DNA of 64,000 nt from Promethearchaeota archaeon. GTDB taxonomy: Archaea; Asgardarchaeota; Lokiarchaeia; Sigyniarchaeales; SOKP01. Where the stretch lies: assembly GCA_019058425.1 (NCBI GenBank), contig JAHPYZ010000012.1, positions 1 through 64,000 on the forward strand, in the 5' to 3' direction. The position numbers and the translations under genes are program-made. Shown here one piece after another: positions 21,852-31,949 of this stretch (its first letter is position 1; each line of letters begins with the position of its first letter). The notes under the pieces are model-generated. The model was given only the letters and a program-made list of their open reading frames with translations, was not told the origin of the DNA and made no database searches.

Positions 21852-24005
21852 ATGAGTTGTCACTTCTCAAATACTCCAAAGGGGAAAAAAGAGCAACATT
21901 ATAAGAGTTCAATCAATATTGCTTTAGCTGGTAATCCAAATGTAGGTAAATCTGTTATATTCAATCAATTAACCGGGCTTTCACAGACAATTGGAAATTG
22001 GCCTGGGAAAACTGTAGAGAAAATGGAAGGGTTTTTGGATTTTCTAGGGTATCGTTTTAATATAGTTGATTTACCAGGTATTTATTCATTATCAACCTAC
22101 AGTATCGAAGAAATAGTGAGTAGAGAGTATATAGTCTCTGAAAATGTAGATTTAATAATTAATGTAATTGATGCTACTAATTTGGAACGTAATTTATTTT
22201 TTACATTTCAGCTATTAGAATTAAAGGTTCCGATGATTCTTGCAATAAATCAAATGGACATTCTACATAAGAGAAATATGGATATTGATTTCGATAAACT
22301 AGAAAAAATTTTTATGCTACCGGTTCTTCCCATAGTTGCTATCCATGGCGTGGGGGTTCATCAACTTCTTGAAGAAGTAATTGAAATGGTAGTATACAGC
22401 CATCCACATTTACATCATAGTAGAAGTAAAGGTGAAAGATCTAAACATCATTCACATGGTTATAATCGGAGAACCCATGCTCATAAAAAAGTATCATCGG
22501 ATTCAATATTAATGGGGGAATTTAAATTTCCCGATTTATCTCCCATCCTGTCCTTTGGAAAAGAAGTTGAAATAAAAATCAGTGAAATTATCGATAGTAT
22601 CAGAGATGATCAAGATATTATTAATAATTCCTATTATCCTATAAGATTCTTAGCAATAAAGCTTTTAGAAAATGATGAAGAGATAAAAAAACTATTTATA
22701 AACCAAGAATCCCCCTCCAAAATAATTCAAAAAACTAAAGATGTACGAGATGATTTAGAAGAGATCCATGGGGAAGATATTAGTACCATAATCTCTTCAG
22801 AAATTTATAATAATATAAATAAAATCACGCAAGAAGTATTGGTAGTAAAATCTGGAAAACAAGCTAAGAAAAAATCGATAGCTGATACATTAGATCATCT
22901 TACAACCCACTCAATTTGGGGATATGTCATTTTAATCCTTGCGATTATAGGTATTTATATGTTCACATTTTCAATAGGAAATTTTTTGAGTGGGATATTA
23001 GATAATTGGTATGAAATATGGAGTGAAGGCATATATTCACTACTAGGAGAATCCTCATTGGGAGTTAAAATTTTTTGGGACGGAGGGGTTGGAGGATTAA
23101 TTGGAGCACTTGGGGGTGTTTTAGTGTATGTAATCCCATTTTTTCTGATAATCGAGATTTTGCAGGATTCTGGATATTTACCCCGAGCAGCCTTCCTAAT
23201 GGATAGAATCATGCACTTTCTTGGTGTTCACGGGAAAACAATTATTCCAATGATTTTAGGTTTTGGATGTAATGTACCTGCATGTGCGGGATGTAGAATA
23301 ATGGAAACTGAGCGTGAAAAGAAGATTTCAATTGTTTTAACTTCACTTATACCTTGTGCAGCAACGATAACAGTGGTTATGGGATTAGTTGGAAGATATT
23401 TAGGTTTAGGATGGGTGGTTTTTCTTTTTTTAATAAATTTTTCAGTAATATTGATTATCGGTAGAATTTTAAATAAGACAACTCCCGGAACTTGTACTGA
23501 ATTGATAATGGAAATGCATGAATATCGTGTACCTAATTATACTGTTATTGCAAAGCAAACATGGTTAAGAACTAAAGAATTTGTTTTTAGAGCGCTACCG
23601 ATAATTGTAATTCTTGGAATTATATTAGAAATTCTATTAATTTTTAACGCACTAGAACCAGTTAATTTAGTATTATCACCCATATCTGTACTATGGTTAG
23701 GCTTGCCTGCTACTGTAGGAGTATTTTTAATTTATGGAATTTTACGTAAAGAATTAACACTAGTACTTCTAGCTCTTTTTGCTGAAAATTTGGGTCTTAC
23801 GCTCTTAGAGCTTTTAACTCCTATCCAGATGATTGTGTTTAGTTTGGTAACTATGCTTTACATTCCTTGTTTTGCTACAATTATTATTATTGCAAAGCAA
23901 ACGAATTGGAAATATGCGCTAAAGATTTCAGCTATGGAGATTGCCATTGCGTTGTTAATCGGTGGAATTGTTAATTGGAGTTTTATCTTCTTCTCAAGTT
24001 TATAA
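21852..24005 (+). CDS. feoB: FeoB ferrous iron transporter GTPase
   Basis: 717 residues from ATG 21852 (TTG 21840 is possible). The N-terminal G domain has LAGNPNVGKSVIFNQLTG, the DLPGIYSLS switch, INQMD and a GDI-like region. A histidine-rich insertion at about 183-215 (HPHLHH, KHHSHG, THAHKK) could bind metal. The membrane part shows the two Gate motifs with conserved cysteines (FGCNVPACAGCRIM and MLYIPCFATII). It imports Fe2+ driven by nucleotide hydrolysis and ion gradients. It sits behind feoA-2 and under the DtxR-like operator. Confidence 0.95.
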   Translation: MSCHFSNTPKGKKEQHYKSSINIALAGNPNVGKSVIFNQLTGLSQTIGNWPGKTVEKMEGFLDFLGYRFNIVDLPGIYSLSTYSIEEIVSREYIVSENVDLIINVIDATNLERNLFFTFQLLELKVPMILAINQMDILHKRNMDIDFDKLEKIFMLPVLPIVAIHGVGVHQLLEEVIEMVVYSHPHLHHSRSKGERSKHHSHGYNRRTHAHKKVSSDSILMGEFKFPDLSPILSFGKEVEIKISEIIDSIRDDQDIINNSYYPIRFLAIKLLENDEEIKKLFINQESPSKIIQKTKDVRDDLEEIHGEDISTIISSEIYNNINKITQEVLVVKSGKQAKKKSIADTLDHLTTHSIWGYVILILAIIGIYMFTFSIGNFLSGILDNWYEIWSEGIYSLLGESSLGVKIFWDGGVGGLIGALGGVLVYVIPFFLIIEILQDSGYLPRAAFLMDRIMHFLGVHGKTIIPMILGFGCNVPACAGCRIMETEREKKISIVLTSLIPCAATITVVMGLVGRYLGLGWVVFLFLINFSVILIIGRILNKTTPGTCTELIMEMHEYRVPNYTVIAKQTWLRTKEFVFRALPIIVILGIILEILLIFNALEPVNLVLSPISVLWLGLPATVGVFLIYGILRKELTLVLLALFAENLGLTLLELLTPIQMIVFSLVTMLYIPCFATIIIIAKQTNWKYALKISAMEIAIALLIGGIVNWSFIFFSSL

Positions 24006-24173
24006 GAATGCTTGATTCAACAATATATTTACAGCTGAGTTCCCATTAATTTACCCCATCATTAAAAATAATCATATTGATTTATTAAATCTACAGCAGT
24101 AAGGAAAAAGAAGAATTTGCTTTACATTTATTAAAGTAAAATTAGATAAATTCAATTCAATTATTTGATAAAA

Positions 24174-25694
24174 CTAGATTCTATCATATAAACGACTTAA
24201 ATCTCTTATTTCATTTTTATGTTCTTCAGTAACTTGTTCCCAAGTGAATCTCCATTCCCAATTATTCCCAATTGATCCAGGAAGATTCATTCTAGCTTCA
24301 TCTCCTAACCTTAAAAGATCTTGTAATGGAATTACAGCCATATCCGCAACAGAACTCCAAGCAAGACGTATTAGATCTCCAACAATATCCTTACCATTTG
24401 AATTTGTATAGTCAAGAACTTCTTGTTTAACATTTTTTGGTAAATTTTTAAACCAAGATTTTATAGTTTGGTTATCATGAGTCCCTGTGTATATGATTTT
24501 ATTATGCTGATGAAAATGTGGAAGGTATTTGTTTTTTACAAAATTTTTATCTTTATCACCGAAAGCAAATTGTAAAACAAGCATACCCGGAAAACCAGCT
24601 TGTTGTAGGAGTTCTTCAACTTCAGGAGTAATTATTCCTAAATCTTCGGCAATTATTGGTAAAGAACCTAATTCATCTTGTAACACTAAGAAAAGATCGA
24701 TCCCCGGACCTGGAATCCATTCTCCAATGATTGCAGTTGTATCACATGCATCAATTTGCCAATATGACTCAAATCCTCGAAAATGGTCTATCCTTAATAT
24801 ATCCACTTGTTCAAGATTGTGCTTAATCCTCTGAATCCACCATCGATATCCCTGCTTTTTCATTAAAGGCCAATTATATAATGGATTTCCCCATAATTGT
24901 CCTGTAGAAGAAAAATAATCAGGGGGAACTCCTGCAACAAATTCTAACCTTTTTTCACTGTCTAGAGAATAAAGTTCTGGATTCGCCCAAACATCTGCTG
25001 AATCATAAGCAACAAAAATTGGCATATCTCCAATTATTCTAATATTTTTAAGATTTGCGTATTTTTTTACTTCATTCCATTGTTTAAAGAAAATATATTG
25101 GGTAAAATGTTGAAATTTTATTTCTTTTTTATGATTATTTTTCCATTTTTCTAAAGCGATTGGATCTCGAAATTGCAAATCTTCATCCCATTCATTCCAA
25201 GGTTTTAAATCATAAAATCTTTTTAGAGACATGAAAATACTAAAATCATCTAACCAATAAGAATTCTTTATTATGAAATTGGAAAATTCTTTTCCTAATG
25301 TAGGTGGTTGATTTTGAATAAAATTTTCATAAGCACGTTCTAAAATTTCCCATTTATATGAAATTACATGTCCGAAATTCACATAAGGTTCTACAAATGG
25401 TTCATGAGGTTTACACTCTATTTTAGTTAATAGTTCCAATTCATATAACCTTTCAGGACTGATAATTAAAATATTTCCAGCAAAAGCAGAAAAACATTGA
25501 TATGGTGAATTACCATAGCTGGTGGGTCCTAATGGTAGAATTTGCCAAAGGTTTTGATCAAATTTTTCCAAAAAATCAATAAATTTAAAAGCATTAGGTC
25601 CTAAATCTCCAATTCCATACTCTCCAGGTAGGCTCGTTGGATGAAGTAGAATACCCCCATATCTATTAATTGTTATTGAATTTTCTAAAACCAT
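24174..25694 (-). CDS. malQ: 4-alpha-glucanotransferase (amylomaltase, GH77)
   Basis: 506 residues, the full GH77 length. It begins with GGILLHPTSLPGEYGIGDLG. ILRIDHFRGFESYW holds the nucleophile Asp, IIAEDLGIITPEV the acid/base Glu, and YTGTHDNQTIKSW the third acidic residue. It transfers alpha-1,4-glucan segments between maltooligosaccharides in the cytoplasm. It is the last gene of a five-gene minus-strand array behind the ABC sugar importer, so it probably processes the imported maltodextrins. A T-tract separates it from the ATPase gene. Confidence 0.95.
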   Translation of the reverse strand: MVLENSITINRYGGILLHPTSLPGEYGIGDLGPNAFKFIDFLEKFDQNLWQILPLGPTSYGNSPYQCFSAFAGNILIISPERLYELELLTKIECKPHEPFVEPYVNFGHVISYKWEILERAYENFIQNQPPTLGKEFSNFIIKNSYWLDDFSIFMSLKRFYDLKPWNEWDEDLQFRDPIALEKWKNNHKKEIKFQHFTQYIFFKQWNEVKKYANLKNIRIIGDMPIFVAYDSADVWANPELYSLDSEKRLEFVAGVPPDYFSSTGQLWGNPLYNWPLMKKQGYRWWIQRIKHNLEQVDILRIDHFRGFESYWQIDACDTTAIIGEWIPGPGIDLFLVLQDELGSLPIIAEDLGIITPEVEELLQQAGFPGMLVLQFAFGDKDKNFVKNKYLPHFHQHNKIIYTGTHDNQTIKSWFKNLPKNVKQEVLDYTNSNGKDIVGDLIRLAWSSVADMAVIPLQDLLRLGDEARMNLPGSIGNNWEWRFTWEQVTEEHKNEIRDLSRLYDRI

Positions 25695-25765
25695 TTTTTT
25701 GCAGCTTTAATTATTACTAATATGACCATAAATTATTGAATTAATATTTTTATTCTTTAAATAAT

Positions 25766-25775
25766 AAAAAAAAAA
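25766..25775 (-). terminator. T-tract after ABC ATPase gene
   Basis: Ten A on the plus strand 11 bp after the ATPase stop, followed by further A-rich sequence. It may end the transporter operon before malQ. Confidence 0.4.
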
Positions 25776-25786
25776 GAAAAAATTAG

Positions 25787-27166
25787 TTAAGGTATTATTC
25801 TTAATTCTGAGTCCTTATCAAAAAAATGAATTTGCTCCGTACTGAATGTAACTTCAACTTCTTCATCAACTCTTAGGGTACTAATGCCTTCTAACTTAAC
25901 AATCATTGTAAATTCTTTTGGAAAATCAATATAGACATACTTTTCAATTACTGGTTTAGGAAAATCAATATAAATAAAGGTATCAGAACCAATAGGTTCA
26001 GACACTCCAATCGTTACTTTATACCGATTATCAGTAGATCCAGCGGTATTCACTTGTATATGTTCTGGTCGTATTCCCAAAATAACTTCTTTATTGACAT
26101 ATTTCCATAAAACATAATACCTTTCAGGAATTTTGTACTCTAATACATCACTTACAAAAGTTAAAGAATTCTCTTTTTCTTCAATTTTTCCATTAACAAA
26201 ATTCATAGAAGGTGAACCGATAAACCCTGCAACAAATTTATTTACTGGTGATAAGTAAACTTCATCAGGAGTTCCAACTTGTTGCAAAATTCCTTCATTC
26301 ATAACAGCAATTCTATGACCTAAGGTCATCGCTTCGATTTGATCATGAGTTACATAAATTGAAGTGACTCCTAATTTCTTAGATAATCTCTGTAATTCAG
26401 CTCTCATTTGGACACGTAGTTTTGCATCTAAATTGCTCAAAGGCTCATCCAAAAGAAAAACAGTAGGATTTCGTATAATAGCTCGTCCAAGGGCAACTCG
26501 TTGGCGTTGTCCTCCACTCAATTGTTTAGGTTTCTTATACAATTGTTCTTCAAGTTCTAATAGTTTAGCAGTATTATTGACTTTTTCTTCAATATCCCTT
26601 TCTGTTGCAATATATTCTTGAATCGATTTACTTTTATTTCCAATTATAGAAATAAGCTTCTCTCTTATTTCCTTTCTAATTTCAGAATAAGCAACAATAG
26701 TCACGAAGAAACTAACTACTCCTGCAATAAAAATAGTATTCCCCAGTCCTAATAGAATTAAATTTAGGAGTTGACCAATTCCATATAAACCAGCAATAAT
26801 TAGAATATACAAAGATAAAAATAACAATTGAAGTAATCTTTTACCTGATTTTTTTGATTTTGCTCTCAAACCAAAAGCTAAATTATCAAAGACATTGTAA
26901 TGAGGATATAAAGCATAACTCTGAAAAACCATAGCTATACTTCTGTCTTTTGGTTCAACCTCATTAACAATTTTTTCTCCAATTTTAATTGTTCCTTCTG
27001 TTATAATATCTAGTCCCGCCAACATTCTCAGTGTTGTAGATTTTCCACAACCAGATGGTCCAACTAAACAAAGAAACTCATGGTCTTCTATTTCTAAATT
27101 AAAATCTTTTACCGCTGTGAAATTACCAAATCTTTTTGTTACATTTTCATATTTTACTTTAGCCAT
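25787..27166 (-). CDS. sugar ABC transporter ATPase (MalK/MsmX-like) with membrane-helix insertion
   Basis: 459 residues. Strong AGGAGG before the ATG. Walker A GPSGCGKST (36-44), Q-loop Q82, signature LSGGQ (216-220), Walker B VFLLDE (236-241), then a MalK-type OB-fold regulatory domain to the end. In MalK the Q-loop and signature are about 50 residues apart; here they are 134 apart. The extra stretch, about 107-190, contains two long hydrophobic runs (LLQLLFLSLYILIIAGLYGI and the segment around IFIAGVVSFFVTIVAY), which look like membrane helices. All catalytic motifs are intact, so the insertion is not decay. It lies 13 bp after the permease gene. Confidence 0.93.
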   Translation of the reverse strand: MAKVKYENVTKRFGNFTAVKDFNLEIEDHEFLCLVGPSGCGKSTTLRMLAGLDIITEGTIKIGEKIVNEVEPKDRSIAMVFQSYALYPHYNVFDNLAFGLRAKSKKSGKRLLQLLFLSLYILIIAGLYGIGQLLNLILLGLGNTIFIAGVVSFFVTIVAYSEIRKEIREKLISIIGNKSKSIQEYIATERDIEEKVNNTAKLLELEEQLYKKPKQLSGGQRQRVALGRAIIRNPTVFLLDEPLSNLDAKLRVQMRAELQRLSKKLGVTSIYVTHDQIEAMTLGHRIAVMNEGILQQVGTPDEVYLSPVNKFVAGFIGSPSMNFVNGKIEEKENSLTFVSDVLEYKIPERYYVLWKYVNKEVILGIRPEHIQVNTAGSTDNRYKVTIGVSEPIGSDTFIYIDFPKPVIEKYVYIDFPKEFTMIVKLEGISTLRVDEEVEVTFSTEQIHFFDKDSELRIIP

Positions 27167-27179
27167 TTTCTTAACCTCC

Positions 27180-28775
27180 TTATTTTACTCCTCCCGCTAC
27201 TACTCCTGATACTAACTGTTTTTGTAGTAATAAATAGAATATAACAACAGGTGCTGCTACTAATATTGAATATGGTGATAAAAGTTCATAAAACGTTGGA
27301 TTATCAGGAGCATTTAGGTTTTGATAATTGAAAAAAAGTAATGGTAGAGTAGCACGTGGATCTGTTTCACCTATGAATGTCCGTGCTAAAACAAATTCTT
27401 GCCATGCAGAAAGAAATGTAAATACCATAACTGCAACCATACCCGATTTTGCTAGTGGGATCACAATTTTGAAAAATGTGCTAAATTTTCCATAGCCATC
27501 AATATATGCAGCTTCTTCGATATCTACGGGGATTGTTTCAAAATAGCCTTTCATCATCCAAGTAACATATGCCGTAGATCCAGTAGCCATAACCAATAGT
27601 AGTCCAAATAGTACAACAGGGCGTTCCAAAAGTCCCAATGAACTCATAATGACATACTGAGGAATCAGTAATATAATCGCTGGAAACATTTGGGTTGAAA
27701 GTATTAAAAAAGTCATAATACCTTTACCCCTAAATCTGAATCGAGCTAAAGCGTAAGCAGAAGCTACTGAAAGTGCTAGTCCAAGGAAACTTGTTCCAAA
27801 ACCAATGAAGAGGCTATTGAAAAGAGCATTTCTAAATGCTGGTTCATCCACTCCCACAGTAAACATTACTGAGGAATAATTCATGATCATTGATCCTATC
27901 GGATCCCTAGGAAACCTAGCATGATTAATCTCAAACGGAGTTGAAAAAGATGCAATTACTGCTAAATAAACGGGAAAAAGAGTAAATATCAAATATAATA
28001 CAAGAACAAAATATAGTGGGATATTTTTCAAAAAGTTCCTCAATCCTACTTTAACAGATATATTTACTGATTTTTTTGTCCCTTCTTTATCCTTTGACAG
28101 AGTAATAGTTCCACCTTTTTCTATTAGAATATCAATTTCGCCTATATTTCTTTTTGATTGATATTTATTTCTAAGAAAAATATATGCTGTAATACCGATT
28201 ATGCATAGAGAAGAAATCATGAAGGTTATACTAGAATTCTCAATAATCATAGATTGACCCGCTATATCTCCTTTTATCCACTCAAAACCAGAAATTGTTC
28301 CTCCCATTGAAGGCAAAGTCTCAAGAGTTATTAAACTAAATCTTAACCAGAATCCTAACAAAGCAGCTACAGCGCTGAAAATAATTAAGATACCAATTAT
28401 AATTTTTGTTGTTTTAAACCACTTCTTTCTAATGATATATTGATATATGCAAATAGCTGTGATAAGCATTAAAAATGAATTACCAATGATATAAAAGGTT
28501 AAATTTCGAATAAGTAATGAAATCAGTTGTGTAAGAGGAGTATTTAGATATATTGGATTAGCACTTTGCCATTGTGAGCCAGATCCAGTAGTGTATTTTA
28601 TTCGATTCCACAGAATTGTTTCTGTTTCCCAAAAACCAACTATAATAAGAATGAAGCTAAATATCACTAGAAATAATGAGATATAGTCCCAGTTCATTTG
28701 AGATAGTTTGGAAAAATTTCTCTTGGGAATTTCATTCTGTTCAGATAAATTATCAGTTTCTATTAAATTCGCCAT
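27180..28775 (-). CDS. sugar ABC transporter permease (MalG-like) with N-terminal membrane extension
   Basis: 531 residues against about 280 for a typical MalG. The C-terminal 280 residues are a standard permease with the EAA loop IEEAAYIDGYGKFSTFFKIV, which contacts the ATPase. The first about 250 residues add four hydrophobic helices and a soluble strand-rich linker (about 205-245, GGTITLSKDKEGTKKSVNIS). It starts 2 bp after the other permease gene and shares its transcript. Nothing suggests decay; the added membrane part parallels the insertions in the other two components. Confidence 0.92.
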   Translation of the reverse strand: MANLIETDNLSEQNEIPKRNFSKLSQMNWDYISLFLVIFSFILIIVGFWETETILWNRIKYTTGSGSQWQSANPIYLNTPLTQLISLLIRNLTFYIIGNSFLMLITAICIYQYIIRKKWFKTTKIIIGILIIFSAVAALLGFWLRFSLITLETLPSMGGTISGFEWIKGDIAGQSMIIENSSITFMISSLCIIGITAYIFLRNKYQSKRNIGEIDILIEKGGTITLSKDKEGTKKSVNISVKVGLRNFLKNIPLYFVLVLYLIFTLFPVYLAVIASFSTPFEINHARFPRDPIGSMIMNYSSVMFTVGVDEPAFRNALFNSLFIGFGTSFLGLALSVASAYALARFRFRGKGIMTFLILSTQMFPAIILLIPQYVIMSSLGLLERPVVLFGLLLVMATGSTAYVTWMMKGYFETIPVDIEEAAYIDGYGKFSTFFKIVIPLAKSGMVAVMVFTFLSAWQEFVLARTFIGETDPRATLPLLFFNYQNLNAPDNPTFYELLSPYSILVAAPVVIFYLLLQKQLVSGVVAGGVK

Positions 28776-28777
28776 TA

Positions 28778-30340
28778 TTATGTCTCAACCTCCCACATCT
28801 GTTCTGTTTTAATTAGTTTTCGATAAACAAGACTGAACGATATCAAAATTATGAATACAGTAAAACTTAGAGCACTTGCTTGAGAATATTGTCTATCTGG
28901 ATTGAATCGAGTATAAATGAATGTGACAAAAATATCATAATAGACTGGATCTCCTATTCCTGTTTGGTTTTGAGATAACAAATATACCACATTAAATAAA
29001 TTGAACGTCCAAATGATTCCCAATAATGATACAGTTAATAGTGTAGGTTTAAGAAGAGGGAGCGTAACCTTTTTAAATTGACCCCAGCTTGATAAACCAT
29101 CAATCTCTGCTGCTTCATATAATTCATTTGGTATTGACTGCAATGTTGCTAAGAAAGAAAGCATCATAAATGGAACACCAAGCCATACATTAATTAAAAT
29201 GGCAGAAAATGTAATCATTTTGAATTGATAACCGAATATATAGATATTATCTGTAATCCAAAATGTAGATTGAATTTGTGGGATATCAATTATTCTATAG
29301 CCTAATATTCCCTCCTGAATCCTACCTAATGTTCCTTGAAGAAGGTCATTAAACAATAGTATTAATAAGATACCTATAATTCCAAGCACAACAAAAACTA
29401 AAGGTCGAAAATTGCGTTTAATTTTAATCCGCTTATCTAATAATTTGTAGGAATAAACAGTAAGGATTATTATTGCTATAACCGCAATCAGTAAACACAG
29501 CAAATTACCAAAAGTAAAGGCAGCACTATTTCCAAATTGATTAGTAAGAGATCCTAGTATCCCTAAATCACTATCAAAGACATATGATCTCCACATCAAT
29601 GTAGAAACAAATGACGGAATAGCCCAAGGTAAAATAAATAATGAACGGAAAATACCTCTACCTGCAAACTTTCGATTCAAAAGCACTGCTAATCCAATCC
29701 CCATTATAACATGAAGAAATGTACAGAAAAATGTCCAAAAAAAAGTATTAAACAGAATTCTTAAGAAATCGATATCTGGTGCAGTTAAAACATCTCTATA
29801 TTCATCTAAAGGAAGGCCTAAAGTCCCTAAGAATGTAAAACTCTTTATGATCCATTCAAAGATAAATAGTGTAAGAGGAGCAACTAGTAATCCAAAAACG
29901 AAAGCAATAGTAACTTTAACAATTTTGCTTTTAAACCTATTTATTATCTTTAATCTCTTGTAAGCTAAACGACTGTACCAAACAGTGAAAATAACTGTTA
30001 ATAAGAGTGTTAATCCCGATATCATGAAAATACCCTTATCAAATGGCTCATCTAAAAAGAAGAAACTTACGAGCGAAACAAATGACAAATTGTTAGCATC
30101 TGTATAGTATAGAAACGCATTTCTTAATTCTAAAGCAGAAGGATTTCGGTAAAAACTGATCATTAATGCAAAACCTATAGGAAGAAACACAAATAAAATT
30201 AAGGCTAAATATGCAGGTAATAAAAACAAGAAATCTGCTAAACTCTCTTTAATTGGTTTCTTTTCCCTCTTCACTTTTTTTCTAAGTTTCCATCTTTTTT
30301 TTCTTTCAGGTTTAATTTCTAATTCTTGTACAACTTCCAA
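28778..30340 (-). CDS. sugar ABC transporter permease (MalF-like) with extra membrane helices
   Basis: 520 residues, starting at TTG 30340 with AGTGA upstream. The EAA loop is LYEAAEIDGLSSWGQFKKVT. The core resembles a MalF/UgpA permease of about 300 residues. Two insertions each carry two hydrophobic helices: about 100-165 (around GLTLLLTVIFTVWY and FVFGLLVAPLTLFIFEW) and about 275-345 (around CLLIAVIAIIILTVY and FVVLGIIGILLILLFNDL). The N-terminus is highly basic. It lies 77 bp after the binding-protein gene. Confidence 0.92.
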   Translation of the reverse strand: MEVVQELEIKPERKKRWKLRKKVKREKKPIKESLADFLFLLPAYLALILFVFLPIGFALMISFYRNPSALELRNAFLYYTDANNLSFVSLVSFFFLDEPFDKGIFMISGLTLLLTVIFTVWYSRLAYKRLKIINRFKSKIVKVTIAFVFGLLVAPLTLFIFEWIIKSFTFLGTLGLPLDEYRDVLTAPDIDFLRILFNTFFWTFFCTFLHVIMGIGLAVLLNRKFAGRGIFRSLFILPWAIPSFVSTLMWRSYVFDSDLGILGSLTNQFGNSAAFTFGNLLCLLIAVIAIIILTVYSYKLLDKRIKIKRNFRPLVFVVLGIIGILLILLFNDLLQGTLGRIQEGILGYRIIDIPQIQSTFWITDNIYIFGYQFKMITFSAILINVWLGVPFMMLSFLATLQSIPNELYEAAEIDGLSSWGQFKKVTLPLLKPTLLTVSLLGIIWTFNLFNVVYLLSQNQTGIGDPVYYDIFVTFIYTRFNPDRQYSQASALSFTVFIILISFSLVYRKLIKTEQMWEVET

Positions 30341-30386
30341 CTAATTCACTTTTTTATAGTTTTATAAGATCTATTCAATTTAAAAT

Positions 30387-30397
30387 AAAAAAAAAAA
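30387..30397 (-). terminator. T-tract after sugar-binding protein gene
   Basis: Eleven A on the plus strand 20 bp after the binding-protein stop. It could attenuate transcription into the permeases, giving excess binding protein as is common in such operons. Confidence 0.4.
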
Positions 30398-30417
30398 GAT
30401 TTTTTAGATAAAAATTT

Positions 30418-31839
30418 TTATCTTCTCTTTCTCATAGAATATATGACAATTCCTAACGTACCTGTTATGAGAATACCTAATACAAGGGATATCTCAAATC
30501 CCGGGATAGTAACCTGTTCTGTTCTACCCCATCCGGGTAAAATTTCATTCCATTCAGCAATAGTACTTGAAAGTAAAGAATCTAAACTAATTTGATCTGC
30601 TAAATATTGATCCAGATATCCCCCAAGGACATTTTCCATTTGACCATAGAATGGTGAAGGTGTTAATTGGTGTGCATTCAAACACTGGTTAAAGTAAGGC
30701 TCGACATATTGGAAAGAAGGTGATGCCATAAAAGTTGTATTAGCCATTGCACTCATTCTAGCAGGAACATGAGAATTATTAATCCCTGACAACACCATCA
30801 TTTTCTCAGAAGATAAAAATTGAGTTAATTTCAAAGCAGCATCATATTCATCAGTCTGTGAAGAAATTGTATAGTAATTCCCACCTAATAATGCACCTTG
30901 ATTACCATCAGCATCATGAGGTAATAACATAAATCCAAGATTAGAGGCTCCATATGTAGTCCCATTAAATTGAGGATAATTTGTTAGTAAATTCTCTATT
31001 TCCCAAGGTCCTGTAGCAACCATTGCAACTCTTCCATTCCCGAAATCAGGAATGTAATTTCCCCATCCTTGCTCTACCCATGGACGAGTCAATGTTGAGT
31101 CAGTAAGATTTTTAATATACTGTAATGCACCTCGTGAAACTGCACTATCAACATCAATATGCTCTGTATCATATATATACCTCTCCATAAATTGAGCACC
31201 ATGACCATAATAATATGGTTGAGCACCATAAAACATACCTTGTAGTGATAAAGCATAAACACCTGCAGTAGCATTCAACAGAGCAATATTTGTATCAAAT
31301 TCAGACCAAGTCCAAGAAACGTTAAAGGAAATTTCATGGGAAGGAATTCCAGCAACATCAAATAAATGTTTATTAAACATAAATATAGGACAGTCTATAG
31401 CTTGTGGAAAACCCCAGATCTCACCTGCGTAAGTCATCAATCCAAGAGCAGCTGGAATAAAATCATTTAGATCTGCTGAAGTGTATTCCTCTGTTAATGG
31501 ATGAATTAAACCATCATATGCAAATCTAATAACATCATCTCTCGGAGTTCTCAATACATCTGGTTCTGTCCCTGCTATAAAAGCAGTTGCAAATTCATCA
31601 CCTACTCCAAAAAATCCATGTTGCGTGGCAGTAACTGTGATAGTAGGATTTTGCGCCTCAAATTTAGCGATTTTTTCTAAAACAATTGGTTTTTCGGCAT
31701 CGTTTTCAGTGTACCAAAATGTAATAGACGCCGCTTGAGAAGGTTTTGGATCATAAGCAGATACATTCCAGAGAAATATCATACTCATACTAAGAAATAA
31801 TAAAATCGCAAGAAATAACGAATTTTTTTTATTATTCAT
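30418..31839 (-). CDS. ABC transporter sugar-binding protein, double membrane anchor
   Basis: 473 residues from ATG 31839 (upstream in-frame starts to 31902 lengthen the N-terminus without a visible ribosome binding site). The N-terminal helix NSLFLAILLFLSMSMIFLW is a signal peptide or anchor. Then comes the family-1 binding fold: ITFWYTENDAE, FATAFIAGTEPDVLRTPRDD, GEIWGFPQAIDCP and AMVATGPWEIENL. The C-terminus ends in a second helix (ISLVLGILITGTLGIVIYSM) plus RKRR, an archaeal membrane anchor. It captures maltodextrin-like sugars at the cell surface for the permeases encoded downstream. Confidence 0.92.
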   Translation of the reverse strand: MNNKKNSLFLAILLFLSMSMIFLWNVSAYDPKPSQAASITFWYTENDAEKPIVLEKIAKFEAQNPTITVTATQHGFFGVGDEFATAFIAGTEPDVLRTPRDDVIRFAYDGLIHPLTEEYTSADLNDFIPAALGLMTYAGEIWGFPQAIDCPIFMFNKHLFDVAGIPSHEISFNVSWTWSEFDTNIALLNATAGVYALSLQGMFYGAQPYYYGHGAQFMERYIYDTEHIDVDSAVSRGALQYIKNLTDSTLTRPWVEQGWGNYIPDFGNGRVAMVATGPWEIENLLTNYPQFNGTTYGASNLGFMLLPHDADGNQGALLGGNYYTISSQTDEYDAALKLTQFLSSEKMMVLSGINNSHVPARMSAMANTTFMASPSFQYVEPYFNQCLNAHQLTPSPFYGQMENVLGGYLDQYLADQISLDSLLSSTIAEWNEILPGWGRTEQVTIPGFEISLVLGILITGTLGIVIYSMRKRR

Positions 31840-31949
31840 ATAATACGCCTTTTTGAATTTTTTAATTCTTTTATTTTTTTTTACAAATTTAGTTAAAATC
31901 ACAAATTTGTAACATGGTATTTAATAATTTACTTTATTTCTTATAAGAT

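Noticed and set aside
22955-23212. Minus-strand frame within feoB.
   Set aside because: Antisense shadow of a conserved transporter gene.
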